A DNA stretch of 54,707 nt from a bacterium (GCA_014730255.1 WJIQ01000016.1:1-54707), one strand, 5' to 3'; shown: positions 38,844-48,565, counted from the first letter of the stretch. Translations and numbers: made by a program. The notes: generated by a model not told the origin, from the sequence alone.

Positions 38844-40088
38844 ATGAACGACGCGCCATTGATCGTCGCCTGCGACCTGGGGACCACGGCCTTCCGGGCG
38901 GTCGTGCTCGAGGTACCCGTCGGTGGCCGGCCCCGCGTGGTCGCCGGCGCCAGCGAACCGGCCGACGGTTTCGAGGACGGCGACTTCGTCGACATCAAGA
39001 CCGGAAGCCTGGCGCTGGCCCGGCTGTTGCGACGGCTGCAGGACGAGGCCAACGTGGACATCCGCGGCTTCACCTTCAACGTCGCCGGATCGCACCTGCG
39101 GTCGGTGATGGCCACCGGCCAGATCCCTCTCGGCCAGGCTGGTCGCGAGATCACCCAGCGCGACGTCGACGAGGTGATGACCATGGCCCGCAGCCTGACC
39201 ATCCCGTTCGATCACCGGACCCTGACCGTCAATCCCATCGAGTTCTCGGTCGACCGCATCGGCGGCGTGCGCGAACCGCGAGGGCGCGTGGGCAGCCGCC
39301 TCGAAGTCAAGGCGCACCTGATCACGGGGTCGAGCTCGGTGATCCAGAACATCGAGCACACGGTGGACAAGGCGGGCTTCGAGCCCGTCGGCCACGCGGT
39401 CGACGTGCTGGCGGTGGCCTCGTGCCTGCTGAGCGAGGACGAGCGCGATCAGGGCGTGCTGCTGATCGACGTCGGCGGAGACGTCACCCAGTGGGCCGCC
39501 CTGGCCGGCGGACGCCTGCTGGGCATCGGATCGGTGCCCTGGGGAGGCGAGCATTTGACCAGCGACCTCGCCAGCGGCCTGCGGATCGGCGCCGACGCGG
39601 CCGAGGAGGTCAAGCGCGACCGCGGGGTCGTGCTGCGATCGCTGGTCGAGGAGGCCGACATCGATGCGCTCTTCGACGAGGAGGACCCCGTCGAGACGCC
39701 CGGTCTGGTGGCGGCGATCCTCGAGCCGCGCTTCGAGGAGATCCTCTCCCTGGTCAAGGATGCGCTCGGACCCGATCTGCCGCTGGCCTCGTTCGGCGCG
39801 GGTGTGGTCCTGACCGGCGGCGGCAGCCGCTGCCGCGGGTCCCGCGAGCTCTGCGAGGAGGTGTTCGGCCTGCCGACGCGTTCGCGTCGCCTGCCGGAAT
39901 CGGTGGACGACCTTTCACGGCTCGGAGAGGGGCAATGGGCGTCGGCGCTGGGCCTGGGCCTCTGGGGCGGCGGCCTCGGTCCCGCCGCGGCGACCGAGCC
40001 GGAGACCGAGCGCCCGCCGGGCTGGATCGACCGTCTCCGCGGCCTGTGGCGACGCGGTGGGCGTGGCCCTTCCGTCGATCCAAATTAG
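38844..40088 (+). CDS. ftsA: Division protein FtsA
   Basis: VACDLGTTAFRAVVLEV...SSVIQNIEHTVDKAGFEP...LLIDVGGDVTQWA...VVLTGGGSRCRG; C-terminal amphipathic PPGWIDRLRGLWRR. Confidence 0.92.
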   Translation: MNDAPLIVACDLGTTAFRAVVLEVPVGGRPRVVAGASEPADGFEDGDFVDIKTGSLALARLLRRLQDEANVDIRGFTFNVAGSHLRSVMATGQIPLGQAGREITQRDVDEVMTMARSLTIPFDHRTLTVNPIEFSVDRIGGVREPRGRVGSRLEVKAHLITGSSSVIQNIEHTVDKAGFEPVGHAVDVLAVASCLLSEDERDQGVLLIDVGGDVTQWAALAGGRLLGIGSVPWGGEHLTSDLASGLRIGADAAEEVKRDRGVVLRSLVEEADIDALFDEEDPVETPGLVAAILEPRFEEILSLVKDALGPDLPLASFGAGVVLTGGGSRCRGSRELCEEVFGLPTRSRRLPESVDDLSRLGEGQWASALGLGLWGGGLGPAAATEPETERPPGWIDRLRGLWRRGGRGPSVDPN

Positions 40089-40163
40089 GGTTGGTGCGTC
40101 CGGCCTTCATGTGCTACCAATGGCCTCAGAGGCGAAGGACGCCCGTTCGAGACATGACTGGAC

Positions 40164-40234
40164 GATGGACCACGGGCCGGAACGCTCGCCCGTCCGTCCA
40201 TCCTGGAACTCATGCCCATCCTGGAATTCATGCC
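40164..40234 (+). repeat. ftsZ leader: imperfect hairpin (40164-40202) followed by two 18-bp tandem repeats (40199-40216, 40217-40234)
   Basis: gatggac..cggg / cccg..gtccatc; catcctggaactcatgcc catcctggaattcatgcc. Confidence 0.6.
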
Positions 40235-40257
40235 CATCTCATGGAGGAGGCGGGTCA

Positions 40258-41856
40258 ATGAACATCCATTTCGCACCGGAGAACAACGCGCGGCGGGTCC
40301 GCATCAAGGTCGTCGGTGTCGGTGGCGCCGGCGGCAACGCGGTCAACCGCATGGTGGAGGCCGGCCTCGGCGACGTCGATTTCTACGCCGTCAACACCGA
40401 TGGCCAGGCCCTCGACACCTCCCGCGCGCATCAGACGCTGGCCATCGGCAACGAGATCACCCGCGGACTCGGCGCCGGCGGAGATCCCGAGATCGGCCGC
40501 CGCGCGGCCGAGGAGGATCGCGAGCTCATCGCAGGGATCGTCGAGGATGCCGACATGGTGTTCGTGACCGCCGGCATGGGCGGGGGCACGGGCACCGGTG
40601 CCGCACCCGTCGTCGCCGAGCACGCGCGGGCCGGTGGCGCCTTGACCGTCGCGGTCGTCACCCGTCCGTTCCTCTTCGAGGGCGTCCGCCGTGGCCAGCA
40701 GGCCGACCAGGGTCTGGAGGCGCTGCGGGATCAGGTCGACGCGCTGCTGGTGATCCCCAACGAGCGGCTGATGGACATCGAGACCGCGGGCTCGAGCATG
40801 ACCGAGATCTTCCGGCTGGCCGACGACGTGCTGTACGAGGCCACCCGCGGCATCACGGAGATCATCTCGCGCAGCGCGATCGTCAACCTCGACTTCGCCG
40901 ACGTGCGCACCGTCATGCAGGACAGCGGGGCGGCCATCATGGGCACCGGCCGGGCCGGGGGCGAGGACCGCGCGGCGCAGGCCGCCCGCGCGGCGATCAA
41001 CTCGCCGCTGCTCGAGGAGGTCGACATCGACGGCTCGCGCGCGGTGCTCGTCTACCTCGCCGCGAGCGAGGTCACGCGCGAGGACCTGCGCGGCGCCATG
41101 ACCCTGGTGCAGCAGGCGGCCGGGCAGGACGCCCACGTGTTCTTCGGGTTCGCCAACGACCCCGAGCTAGGCGACGAGCTGCAGGTGACCGTGATCGCCA
41201 CGGGCTTCCCCTCGTCGGTGCAGCGGCGGCCGCAGCCGACGGCGGCCGACGCCATGGCGTCGCTCATGGCCGCCCTGCCGGAGGCCCCGCGGAGCGGGGA
41301 GGATGCGCCCGGACCCGACGAACCCACCGGGCCGGCCGAGGTGTCGGAAACGATGGATTCGAACGGGCCGGTCGAACCGGTCGAGACGGTCGAGCAGGCA
41401 CGGCCGAGTCAGCCGGCCGGAGCGGTCGAACCGGTCGAACCGGTCGAATCGGTTGAACCGGCCGAGACGGTCGAGCGGGCATGGCCGAGTCAGCCGGCCG
41501 AAGCGGTCGAGGCCGAGCCTCCTGCGCCCGCGCCTCCGGATCCGCGGCCGGCCGCACCGGCGCCTCCCGAGGTCGGCCGCGAACCGTCGCCGCCACCGAT
41601 GCAGCAGACCATCTCGACGTCGACCGACGAGCTCGCCGCCCGGGCCGCGGCCGCCGGCGCCGGGACGGTGCACGAGGCCGGGCCAGCGGAGCGACCGACG
41701 TCGGAGACGAGCCAGCGATTCCTCGAGCCCATGGGGACGGTCGAGCTCGGGGGCGATCCGCCGCCGGCCGGCGGGACCACCGGTCAGCGGTTCCGGCGCT
41801 CGGTGCTGACCAACGACAAGACGCGACCAGCATGGGAGCGCAAGTACGTGGACTGA
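40258..41856 (+). CDS. ftsZ: Cell division protein FtsZ with long repetitive C-terminal linker
   Basis: IKVVGVGGAGGNAVNRMVEAGLGDVDFYAVNTDGQAL...TAGMGGGTGTGAAPV tubulin signature; C-terminal DKTRPAWERKYVD. Confidence 0.96.
   Translation: MNIHFAPENNARRVRIKVVGVGGAGGNAVNRMVEAGLGDVDFYAVNTDGQALDTSRAHQTLAIGNEITRGLGAGGDPEIGRRAAEEDRELIAGIVEDADMVFVTAGMGGGTGTGAAPVVAEHARAGGALTVAVVTRPFLFEGVRRGQQADQGLEALRDQVDALLVIPNERLMDIETAGSSMTEIFRLADDVLYEATRGITEIISRSAIVNLDFADVRTVMQDSGAAIMGTGRAGGEDRAAQAARAAINSPLLEEVDIDGSRAVLVYLAASEVTREDLRGAMTLVQQAAGQDAHVFFGFANDPELGDELQVTVIATGFPSSVQRRPQPTAADAMASLMAALPEAPRSGEDAPGPDEPTGPAEVSETMDSNGPVEPVETVEQARPSQPAGAVEPVEPVESVEPAETVERAWPSQPAEAVEAEPPAPAPPDPRPAAPAPPEVGREPSPPPMQQTISTSTDELAARAAAAGAGTVHEAGPAERPTSETSQRFLEPMGTVELGGDPPPAGGTTGQRFRRSVLTNDKTRPAWERKYVD
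41371..41505 (+). repeat. In-frame minisatellite in ftsZ linker: two 54-nt copies separated by 27 nt of 9-nt (VEP) repeats
   Basis: VEPVETVEQARPSQPAGA [VEPVEPVES] VEPAETVERAWPSQPAEA. Confidence 0.85.
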
Positions 41857-41879
41857 GTCCGCGGCGAACGTGAGGCGCG

Positions 41880-43574
41880 ATGACGTTCCTGCGCAGGATG
41901 TTCGGAGGCCGCAGCCAGGATGGTTACGCGCGGGCGATCGCGCTGGTCGAGGATGGTCGTCTCGCCGAGGCGCTGCCCATCCTGCGCGAGGTCTACGCCG
42001 CCGACCGCGCGTCGCCGCAGGGCTCGGTCACCGGTTATTATCTGCGTCAGGCCCTCGTCGGCGAGGGCCGTCGCCTGCTCGAGAACGGGGACCACGCCGA
42101 GGCCGCACGGACGCTGACCGAGGCCACCGGCCACTGGCCCGATTACCCCGATCTGCAGTTCCTCGCCGGCGCCGCGGCATGCGGCACCGGCGACTGGGAC
42201 ACGGCCCTTGGCCACGCCCGCGCCGCGCTGCAGCGCAATCCCGATTACTGTGAGGCGCGGCTGCTCGAGGCGGCCGCCCTGCAGGGCCTCGGACGCGACG
42301 CCGAGGCCGCCGGAAGCCTCGACAAGCTGCTCGAGAGCGGCCGTCGCGTCGACCACGAGCTCGTCCGCGAGTTCGCGCGTGACGACCCTCACGCGGTCGG
42401 GGACCTGCCCGACGACCTGACGGCGCGCGTGCGCCGCGTGGCCGTTGGCGACGACGCGAAACGCCGTCTGAACGAGGCGGTCGCGCAGTGCCGGGCGGGA
42501 CGCTGGGACGAGGGGCTGGCGGCGTTCACCGAGCTGGTCGATCGCTACCCTCGCTATCCGGACATCCGCGCCAAGCACGCCGCGGCGCTGTACCAGGTCG
42601 GGAGGCTCGACCTGGCCCAGCGAGAGGTCGAGGCCGCCCTCGCGATCAACGATCGCTATCGCAGCGCGGTGAGCCTGCACGGCCTGATCCTCGCCGAGCG
42701 TGGGCGCCTGCGCGAGGCCGCGCACGCGCTCGAGGTCGCCGTGCCGCGCTTCGAGGGGACGATCGGCCGTCACGAGGAGCTCTTCCTGGCCTATCTGCGT
42801 GCGACCCTCGCGCTCCTGCTCGGTGAACGGGGCGTCTGCCGCGAGCTGCTGTCGGGCTGGAACGACCTCGGACGGCAGTTCGCGCGGGCCGAGCTGCTGC
42901 TCGTGGCCTGCGATGACCTGGACGGCTGGCACGATGCGGCGCAGCGACGCCTCGACACGCTGCTCGAGATCTGGACCGCCGATGCCGAGATGACCTTCCT
43001 GCGGGCGGTGATGCTGCTGGCGGCGGGCCAGTGGGCGGCCGTCGAGGCGGCGATCACGCACTGGCCGGGCGGCGCGGGCAACGGCGACGACGCGCGCCCG
43101 CTGCTCCTGCAGGCCCGTCTGGACGTCTCCCGCGGGCGCGAGCCGACCCTGCCCGCCGACTGGTCGGAGGCGGTGGGGGTGAGCGGACCGGGCGAGGTCC
43201 CGGCCGGGACCTGGCGCCAGATCGCCGTGCACGGACTCCTGCTCGGCGGTCACTACCAGGCGGCCTGGGACGAGATCCAGGCGCTCGTGGCCGACGAGGA
43301 GGGCGACGAGGAGACGGGACGCCTGTGGCTGCGGGCGGCCGCGGCGCGGATCGCCGGCGAGCCCGAGCTGCTCGCGCATCCACGCCTGGAGGCGCCGCGA
43401 GCCGTGCCGGATGCCTGGGTGCCGGAGCTCTGCTGCACGCTGCGGCGGGGCGGAGCCGCCGACCGCGCCGAGGCGCTGGTGAGGTCCCGCGCCCGGGTGC
43501 GGCCCGACGTCGTGACCTGGTCGTGGCTCTCGGCCGGTTTCTGGCTCGCGCCCGTGCGCCGCTGGATCGCCTGA
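41880..43574 (+). CDS. Tetratricopeptide-repeat protein
   Basis: Repeated TPR-like helices: ALVEDGRLAEALPILREVYAADRAS, LLENGDHAEAARTLTEATGHWPDYPDL, ALYQVGRLDLAQREVEAALAINDRY. Confidence 0.75.
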   Translation: MTFLRRMFGGRSQDGYARAIALVEDGRLAEALPILREVYAADRASPQGSVTGYYLRQALVGEGRRLLENGDHAEAARTLTEATGHWPDYPDLQFLAGAAACGTGDWDTALGHARAALQRNPDYCEARLLEAAALQGLGRDAEAAGSLDKLLESGRRVDHELVREFARDDPHAVGDLPDDLTARVRRVAVGDDAKRRLNEAVAQCRAGRWDEGLAAFTELVDRYPRYPDIRAKHAAALYQVGRLDLAQREVEAALAINDRYRSAVSLHGLILAERGRLREAAHALEVAVPRFEGTIGRHEELFLAYLRATLALLLGERGVCRELLSGWNDLGRQFARAELLLVACDDLDGWHDAAQRRLDTLLEIWTADAEMTFLRAVMLLAAGQWAAVEAAITHWPGGAGNGDDARPLLLQARLDVSRGREPTLPADWSEAVGVSGPGEVPAGTWRQIAVHGLLLGGHYQAAWDEIQALVADEEGDEETGRLWLRAAAARIAGEPELLAHPRLEAPRAVPDAWVPELCCTLRRGGAADRAEALVRSRARVRPDVVTWSWLSAGFWLAPVRRWIA

Positions 43575-43668
43575 GCGTGGAACTCTTTTAGGTCGCCGCC
43601 CTTTTCACTATGTTCTGGCGTGTCCACGCCACGCGTCCCTTGCCGTATCCGCCCCGGGAGGACCCCGT

Positions 43669-45093
43669 TTGACCAGTCTCCGACGCGCATGTCTGGGCGT
43701 GATGCTCATGTCCGCCGCCGCGGTGGCCCAGGAGGCCGCCGTCGATCCCTGCGAGAAGGGGCAGCGGTACTTCGAGGACGACAACTACATCGCGGCCGAG
43801 CCGTTCCTGCGCCAGTGCCTCGCCCGGGACGAGTCGCTCCGTGCGTTGCTGCCCTTGACGGTGATCGCCGTCCTGCAGGAGCGGATCGACGACGGGCTGG
43901 AGCTCGGAGCGCGGGCCCTGGCGGTCGCGCCGGACAATCCGCGCGTGCGGTACTGGTACGGCCGGGCCCACCTGGTCGCCGGCAACCCGCAGGAGGCCAT
44001 GGACCAGTGGGAGGAGGGCCTGCAGCTCGACGTCAACCATGCCGGCATCCTCGAGGGGCTCGCCCGCCTCAGCCTCCGGCTCGGCGACGACGCCCGCGCC
44101 TACAACCTGCTGCTGCAGCTGCGCATGCAGGGCACCGACGACCTCTGGCTGCACCACATGCTGGCCGATCTGGCACGGCGCCGCGGACTGTGGGACCGCG
44201 CGGCCACGCACTGGCGGGACGTCGTCGACCTCGAGGGCGAGTCCGAGGAGAACCTCGTCGTCCTCGGCGAGCTGACCATCCTCGCCGGCAAGCACGAGGA
44301 GGCGGTCGAGATCTTCCGGCACGCCGTCGACACGATTCCGAGCGGGGCGACCTGGGGCGGGCTGGGCGAGGCCTGGTTCGCCATGAGCGAGGTCGATTCG
44401 GCCATCGTCGCCCTGCGCCGCGCCGTGGCGCTGGCGCCGGAGAATCCCCACAACCGCTTCAACCTCGCCAACTCCCTGCAGATCAAGGGGGATCTCGAGG
44501 GCGCCGAGGAGCAGTTCGTCACCTACCTCGAGGCCAGGCCGGACGACCCGGTCGGACACTTCAAGTACGGCGTGCACCTGGAGCTGCGGGGCGAGTCCGA
44601 GCGCGCGCTGGCCGCCGTGGAGAAGGCCGTCTCGCTGGACTCGCGATACATCGAGGCCCTGGTCGTCCTGGCGCAGATGTACGAGAGCCGGGGGCGCATC
44701 GAGGAGACCCTCTCGACGCTGGATCGCCTCGAGCAGCTCGACCCCGGGGCCGCCGACGAGCTGGCCGAGTGGCGGGGACGGCTCGAGTCCGTCCGGGCCG
44801 AGGAGCAGAGCGCCGTGGCCGAGGGCAAGTTCCGGCTGCGGCACATCGTCACCGCCAACCCCGACGCGGTCGCGAAGGTGCGCGAGGGCATCGCTGCCGG
44901 CGAGGACTTCGCCACGCTGGCGACCCGGTTCTCGTCCGGTCCGACGGCCGCGCGGGGCGGCGACATCGGGTGGGTCCGGCCGGTCGACCTGATGCCGGGA
45001 GTCCGCGACGCGGTGACGGACCTCGAACCGGGCGACGTGACCGCGGCGATCGAGGCCGGCGGGCGCACGCATTTCTTCATGCGGACGCGCTGA
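43669..45093 (+). CDS. Secreted TPR protein with compact C-terminal parvulin-type PPIase-like domain
   Basis: Signal-like N-terminus; TPRs; C-term FRLRHIVTANPDAVAKVREGIAAGEDFATLATRFSSGPTAARGGDIGWVRPVDLMPGVRDAVTDLEPGDVTAAIEAGGRTHFFMRTR. TTG start. Confidence 0.75.
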   Translation: MTSLRRACLGVMLMSAAAVAQEAAVDPCEKGQRYFEDDNYIAAEPFLRQCLARDESLRALLPLTVIAVLQERIDDGLELGARALAVAPDNPRVRYWYGRAHLVAGNPQEAMDQWEEGLQLDVNHAGILEGLARLSLRLGDDARAYNLLLQLRMQGTDDLWLHHMLADLARRRGLWDRAATHWRDVVDLEGESEENLVVLGELTILAGKHEEAVEIFRHAVDTIPSGATWGGLGEAWFAMSEVDSAIVALRRAVALAPENPHNRFNLANSLQIKGDLEGAEEQFVTYLEARPDDPVGHFKYGVHLELRGESERALAAVEKAVSLDSRYIEALVVLAQMYESRGRIEETLSTLDRLEQLDPGAADELAEWRGRLESVRAEEQSAVAEGKFRLRHIVTANPDAVAKVREGIAAGEDFATLATRFSSGPTAARGGDIGWVRPVDLMPGVRDAVTDLEPGDVTAAIEAGGRTHFFMRTR

Positions 45094-45124
45094 CCTCCGG
45101 CGACCGACGAACGCGAGCGAAAGC

Positions 45125-47230
45125 ATGGCTGGCAAGGTCCTGCAGCTGACCAGCGACGTGCAGTACGTCAAGTCCGTCGGCCCGGCCCGGGCGACGGCCC
45201 TGCGACGCCTGGGCATCGGCACGGTCGGCGACCTGCTCTGGCATCTGCCGCGCAACCACCTCGATCGCTCCAGCAGCGTGCCCATCGGCAAGCTGGTGCC
45301 GGGCCAGACGGCGACCGTCGCCGGCGAGGTCCTGACCTGCGGCGAGCGTCGCACGCGGCGCGGCGGGACCCAGCAGACCGTCACCGTCGCCGACCGCTCG
45401 GGCGTCCTGTTCTGCGTCTGGTTCAACCAGCGGTACGTGCTCAAGCAGTTCCGCAGCGGCCGCCAGGTGATGCTCAGCGGCCAGGTGCAGGTCTACGGCG
45501 GCCGACGGCAGATGGTGCACCCGGACTTCGAGGTGAGCGAGGACGCCCCCGACCATGCGGACCAGGACGCGGCGCCGCTGCACACCGGTCGGCTGGTGCC
45601 GGTCTACCCGCTGACCGCCGGCGTGGGGCAGCACTGGCTGCGCCGCCTGATCCACGCCACGCTCGTGCAGGTCGCCCCCCAGCTCGACGAGCCGCTGCCG
45701 GACCGCTGGCTGGCCGAGCGGGGACTGGCCGCGCTGTCCGAGGCGCTCCAGCAGATGCACTTCCCGGACGACCAGGCCGCTCTCGGCCGGGCCCGGCGCC
45801 GGCTGGCGTACCAGGAGCTCCTGGAGATCCAGCTGGTGATGGCGCTGCGCCGGGGCGGGTTCCGCGATCGTCCCGGCCTGGCCCTCGCTCGCCCCGGCGA
45901 CCTCACCCGGCGGCTGGTCGAATCGCTGCCCTTCGAGCTGACGGGCGCCCAGCGACGGGTCCTGGCCGAGATCCTGGCCGACCTGCGCGGCGGGCGGGTG
46001 ATGCACCGCCTGCTGCAGGGCGACGTGGGCTCGGGCAAAACGCTGGTCGCGTTCATCGCGGCGCTCTTCTGCATCGAGCAGGGCTATCAGGTCCTGTTCA
46101 TGGCGCCGACCGAGGTCCTGGCCCGCCAGCACGGGCAGACGCTGCGCCGGCTGGCCGAGCCGCTCGGCGTTGTCGTCGAGACGCTTACCGGTTCGACGCC
46201 GGCGAGCGAGCGGCGGACGATCCTCGCGTCGGCCGGCGCCCGGGAGGTCCAGCTGCTCGTCGGCACGCACGCGGTCCTGCAGGACCAGGCGCGGCTGCCC
46301 GACCTCGCGCTGACCATCGTGGACGAGCAGCACCGGTTCGGGGTCCGGCAGCGCGGCGAGAGCGCCCGCGGCGGCGACGACGATCCGGTCCATCTGCTGG
46401 TGATGAGCGCAACACCCATCCCGCGCAGCCTCGCGCTGACCCTCTACGGCGATCTCGACCTGTCGATCATCGACGCCAAGCCGGCCGGCCGCCAGCCGGT
46501 GTGCACGCGGCTGGTGCCGGCCCGGCGCGAGCGGGAGGTGCTCGACGAGTGCCGACGGCTCGCACGGGCGGGCAAGCGCGGCTTCGTGATCTACCCCGTG
46601 GTCGAGGAGTCGGAGAAGACCGACATCAAGGCGGCCGAGGCCGAGGTCGCCGAGCTGCGGTCCGGCCCGTTCGCCGATCTGCGCGTGGGGCTGGTGCACG
46701 GACGGCTCAAGCCACGCGAGAAGCACGCGGCCATGGACGACTTCGCGTCCGGCCGGCTGGACGTGCTCGTGGCCACGACCGTCGTCGAGGTCGGCATCGA
46801 CGTGCCGGAGGCGGCGTGGATGGTGATCCAGGGTGCGGAGCGCTTCGGCCTGGCGCAGCTGCACCAGCTGCGCGGCCGCATCGGCCGGGGTGGGGGCGAG
46901 GCCTGGTGCTGGCTCGTCCCGTCCGGTAGCCTCACCCAGGAGACCGAGGCGCGTCTGCGCTACTTCGCCGACCACGACGATGGGTTCGCCCTGGCCGAGG
47001 AGGATCTGCGCACCCGTGGGCCGGGCGACCTCTGGGGCGTCCGCCAGCACGGCATGCCCGGGTTCCGGCTCGCCAACCCGCTGCGCGACGGCGAGCTGGC
47101 CACGGCCGCGAGCGAGGACGGACGCCGTATCCTGGCCGAGGATCCCGGCCTGCAGACACCTCGCTGGTCGCGTCTGCGCGCGCGTCTGAACGGTCAGTAC
47201 GGCGATCTCGTGCCGCTGGCGACGGGCTGA
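45125..47230 (+). CDS. recG: ATP-dependent DNA helicase RecG
   Basis: VGPARATALRRLGIGTVGDLLWHLPRNHLDRS; LQGDVGSGKTLVAFIAA; DEQHRFGVRQR; MSATPIPRSLALTLYGDLD; QLRGRIGRGG. Confidence 0.95.
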   Translation: MAGKVLQLTSDVQYVKSVGPARATALRRLGIGTVGDLLWHLPRNHLDRSSSVPIGKLVPGQTATVAGEVLTCGERRTRRGGTQQTVTVADRSGVLFCVWFNQRYVLKQFRSGRQVMLSGQVQVYGGRRQMVHPDFEVSEDAPDHADQDAAPLHTGRLVPVYPLTAGVGQHWLRRLIHATLVQVAPQLDEPLPDRWLAERGLAALSEALQQMHFPDDQAALGRARRRLAYQELLEIQLVMALRRGGFRDRPGLALARPGDLTRRLVESLPFELTGAQRRVLAEILADLRGGRVMHRLLQGDVGSGKTLVAFIAALFCIEQGYQVLFMAPTEVLARQHGQTLRRLAEPLGVVVETLTGSTPASERRTILASAGAREVQLLVGTHAVLQDQARLPDLALTIVDEQHRFGVRQRGESARGGDDDPVHLLVMSATPIPRSLALTLYGDLDLSIIDAKPAGRQPVCTRLVPARREREVLDECRRLARAGKRGFVIYPVVEESEKTDIKAAEAEVAELRSGPFADLRVGLVHGRLKPREKHAAMDDFASGRLDVLVATTVVEVGIDVPEAAWMVIQGAERFGLAQLHQLRGRIGRGGGEAWCWLVPSGSLTQETEARLRYFADHDDGFALAEEDLRTRGPGDLWGVRQHGMPGFRLANPLRDGELATAASEDGRRILAEDPGLQTPRWSRLRARLNGQYGDLVPLATG

Positions 47231-47331
47231 CGCCCGCCGACGCGAGAACGGTCCTAAAGGCCCCGCCGGTCCGGTCGATCAACCAGGGGAGACACCTGTA
47301 CCATGCCAGGCCCCCGAGGAGGCATCCGGAC

Positions 47332-48027
47332 ATGATCGTCACGTGCAGCGGCTGCAACGCGCGCTACAAGCTGGACGCCAGCAAGGTTCCACCGCGAGAG
47401 ATTCGCGTTCGCTGTCCCGAATGCGCCGCCGTCTTCACGCTCGACGGCACGCGGCGCGAGGCCCCGGCCGCCCAGGTCGAACCGACCCCGCAGGCGGCCG
47501 CGCCGGAGCCCACGCCGGTCCAGACGCCGCCGTCGCCGCCGGCCGAGCCGACGATGCCTCCGGCACCCGAGGCGCCGCCGGCGTCCGGTGCCGACGACCT
47601 GGCGCTCGAGCCGCCGGCCGCCGCCGCCTCGGTCGATCCGGCGGTCGCGACGCCTCCGGCCGCGCCCACGCCGGCACCTCCGCAGCCTGCGAAGCCGCAG
47701 GAGCCGGCGCCGGAGGCCGGATCGGCACCGAGCGAGCCGTCGACGGCGACGGCCGTGGCGGAGGAGGCGCCGCGCAGCGGTCGTCGTCGCCGCCGCGACA
47801 AGACCGAGATGCTCGCGCGGGCGCTGGTCTCGGACATCCTGGTCTACAACCGCGAGATCCGGGACAAGGCGCTGGCCGACGGCAACCTGCTCGAGGCGCT
47901 CGGCCCGGAGATCAAGAAGTCCTGGGAGCTGTACAAGGAGAAGGTGGGCGCCGAGGCGGCCAGCAACACCAGCTACTTCAAGGACGCGCTCAACGAGATC
48001 CTGGCCGAGGGGAACAAGGTCTTCTAG
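47332..48027 (+). CDS. MJ0042-type zinc-ribbon protein with Pro/Ala-rich linker
   Basis: MIVTCSGCNARYKLDASKVPPREIRVRCPECAAVFTLDG (CxxC...CxxC), PA-rich linker, conserved-looking C-terminal helical segment. Confidence 0.8.
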   Translation: MIVTCSGCNARYKLDASKVPPREIRVRCPECAAVFTLDGTRREAPAAQVEPTPQAAAPEPTPVQTPPSPPAEPTMPPAPEAPPASGADDLALEPPAAAASVDPAVATPPAAPTPAPPQPAKPQEPAPEAGSAPSEPSTATAVAEEAPRSGRRRRRDKTEMLARALVSDILVYNREIRDKALADGNLLEALGPEIKKSWELYKEKVGAEAASNTSYFKDALNEILAEGNKVF

Positions 48028-48058
48028 GCGACCAGCGACCGGGCAGGATGGTGGAACG

Positions 48059-48091
48059 AGAACGCCCGACAGCCGACCTGTCGGGCGTTCT
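48059..48091. terminator. Hairpin between convergent genes (probable bidirectional terminator)
   Basis: AGAACGCCCGACAG ccgac CTGTCGGGCGTTCT, perfect 14-bp stem, 5-nt loop; poor T tract. Confidence 0.65.
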
Positions 48092-48115
48092 GCGTGCCGG
48101 CGGGATCGGGGAGGC

Positions 48116-48565
48116 TCACGACTCGGGCCAGTGCTCCGAGGCGATCTCGCCCAGGATGTCGTCGATCTGCTGCTTGACGCGCTGGTTCTGGTCCGGCTCG
48201 AACAGGGCCTTGCTCACGCGGCCCTGGTCGTCCTTCTTCACGTACCGCAGGGACTGCAGGTCGGCCATCTCCATGAGGATGTCCTTGCTGACCCGCACCT
48301 CGACCGGATGGCCCTCCTTGTCGGCGGTGGGATTGTGGAAGGGATGCATGCCGTTGCCCCAGCCGTGCACCACCATCGAGCAGAGCAGCGCGCGGAAGGT
48401 GTTCTGCCCCTGGACGGTGTCCAGGTCGTAGTTGCTGGAGACGCGTTCGAGCACGCTGTCGATCACGGCGCCGAGGCGGGACTCCAGCTGCGGGTCGACT
48501 TCGAGGTTGAGCAGGCGGGCGAACATCGTCCGCAGGATCACATCCGTGTTCGTCTTCGTGGTCAT
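48116..48565 (-). CDS. Uncharacterised ~149-aa protein
   Basis: MTTKTNTDVILRTMFARLLNLEVDPQLESRLGAVIDSVLERVSSNYDLDTVQGQNTFRALLCSMVVHGWGNGMHPFHNPTADKEGHPVEVRVSKDIL...; bounded by a terminator hairpin; low-bias composition supports coding. Confidence 0.75.
   Translation of the reverse strand: MTTKTNTDVILRTMFARLLNLEVDPQLESRLGAVIDSVLERVSSNYDLDTVQGQNTFRALLCSMVVHGWGNGMHPFHNPTADKEGHPVEVRVSKDILMEMADLQSLRYVKKDDQGRVSKALFEPDQNQRVKQQIDDILGEIASEHWPES

Noticed and set aside
40199-40234. Possible CRISPR-type repeats in the ftsZ leader
   Set aside because: Only two contiguous 18-bp units with no spacers and no cas genes.
40057-40257. In-frame N-terminal extension of ftsZ (MGVALPSIQ...WNSCPSWNSCPSHGGGGS)
   Set aside because: Overlaps the ftsA end and the leader repeats; canonical FtsZ start and strong SD (GGAGGAGG) are at 40258.
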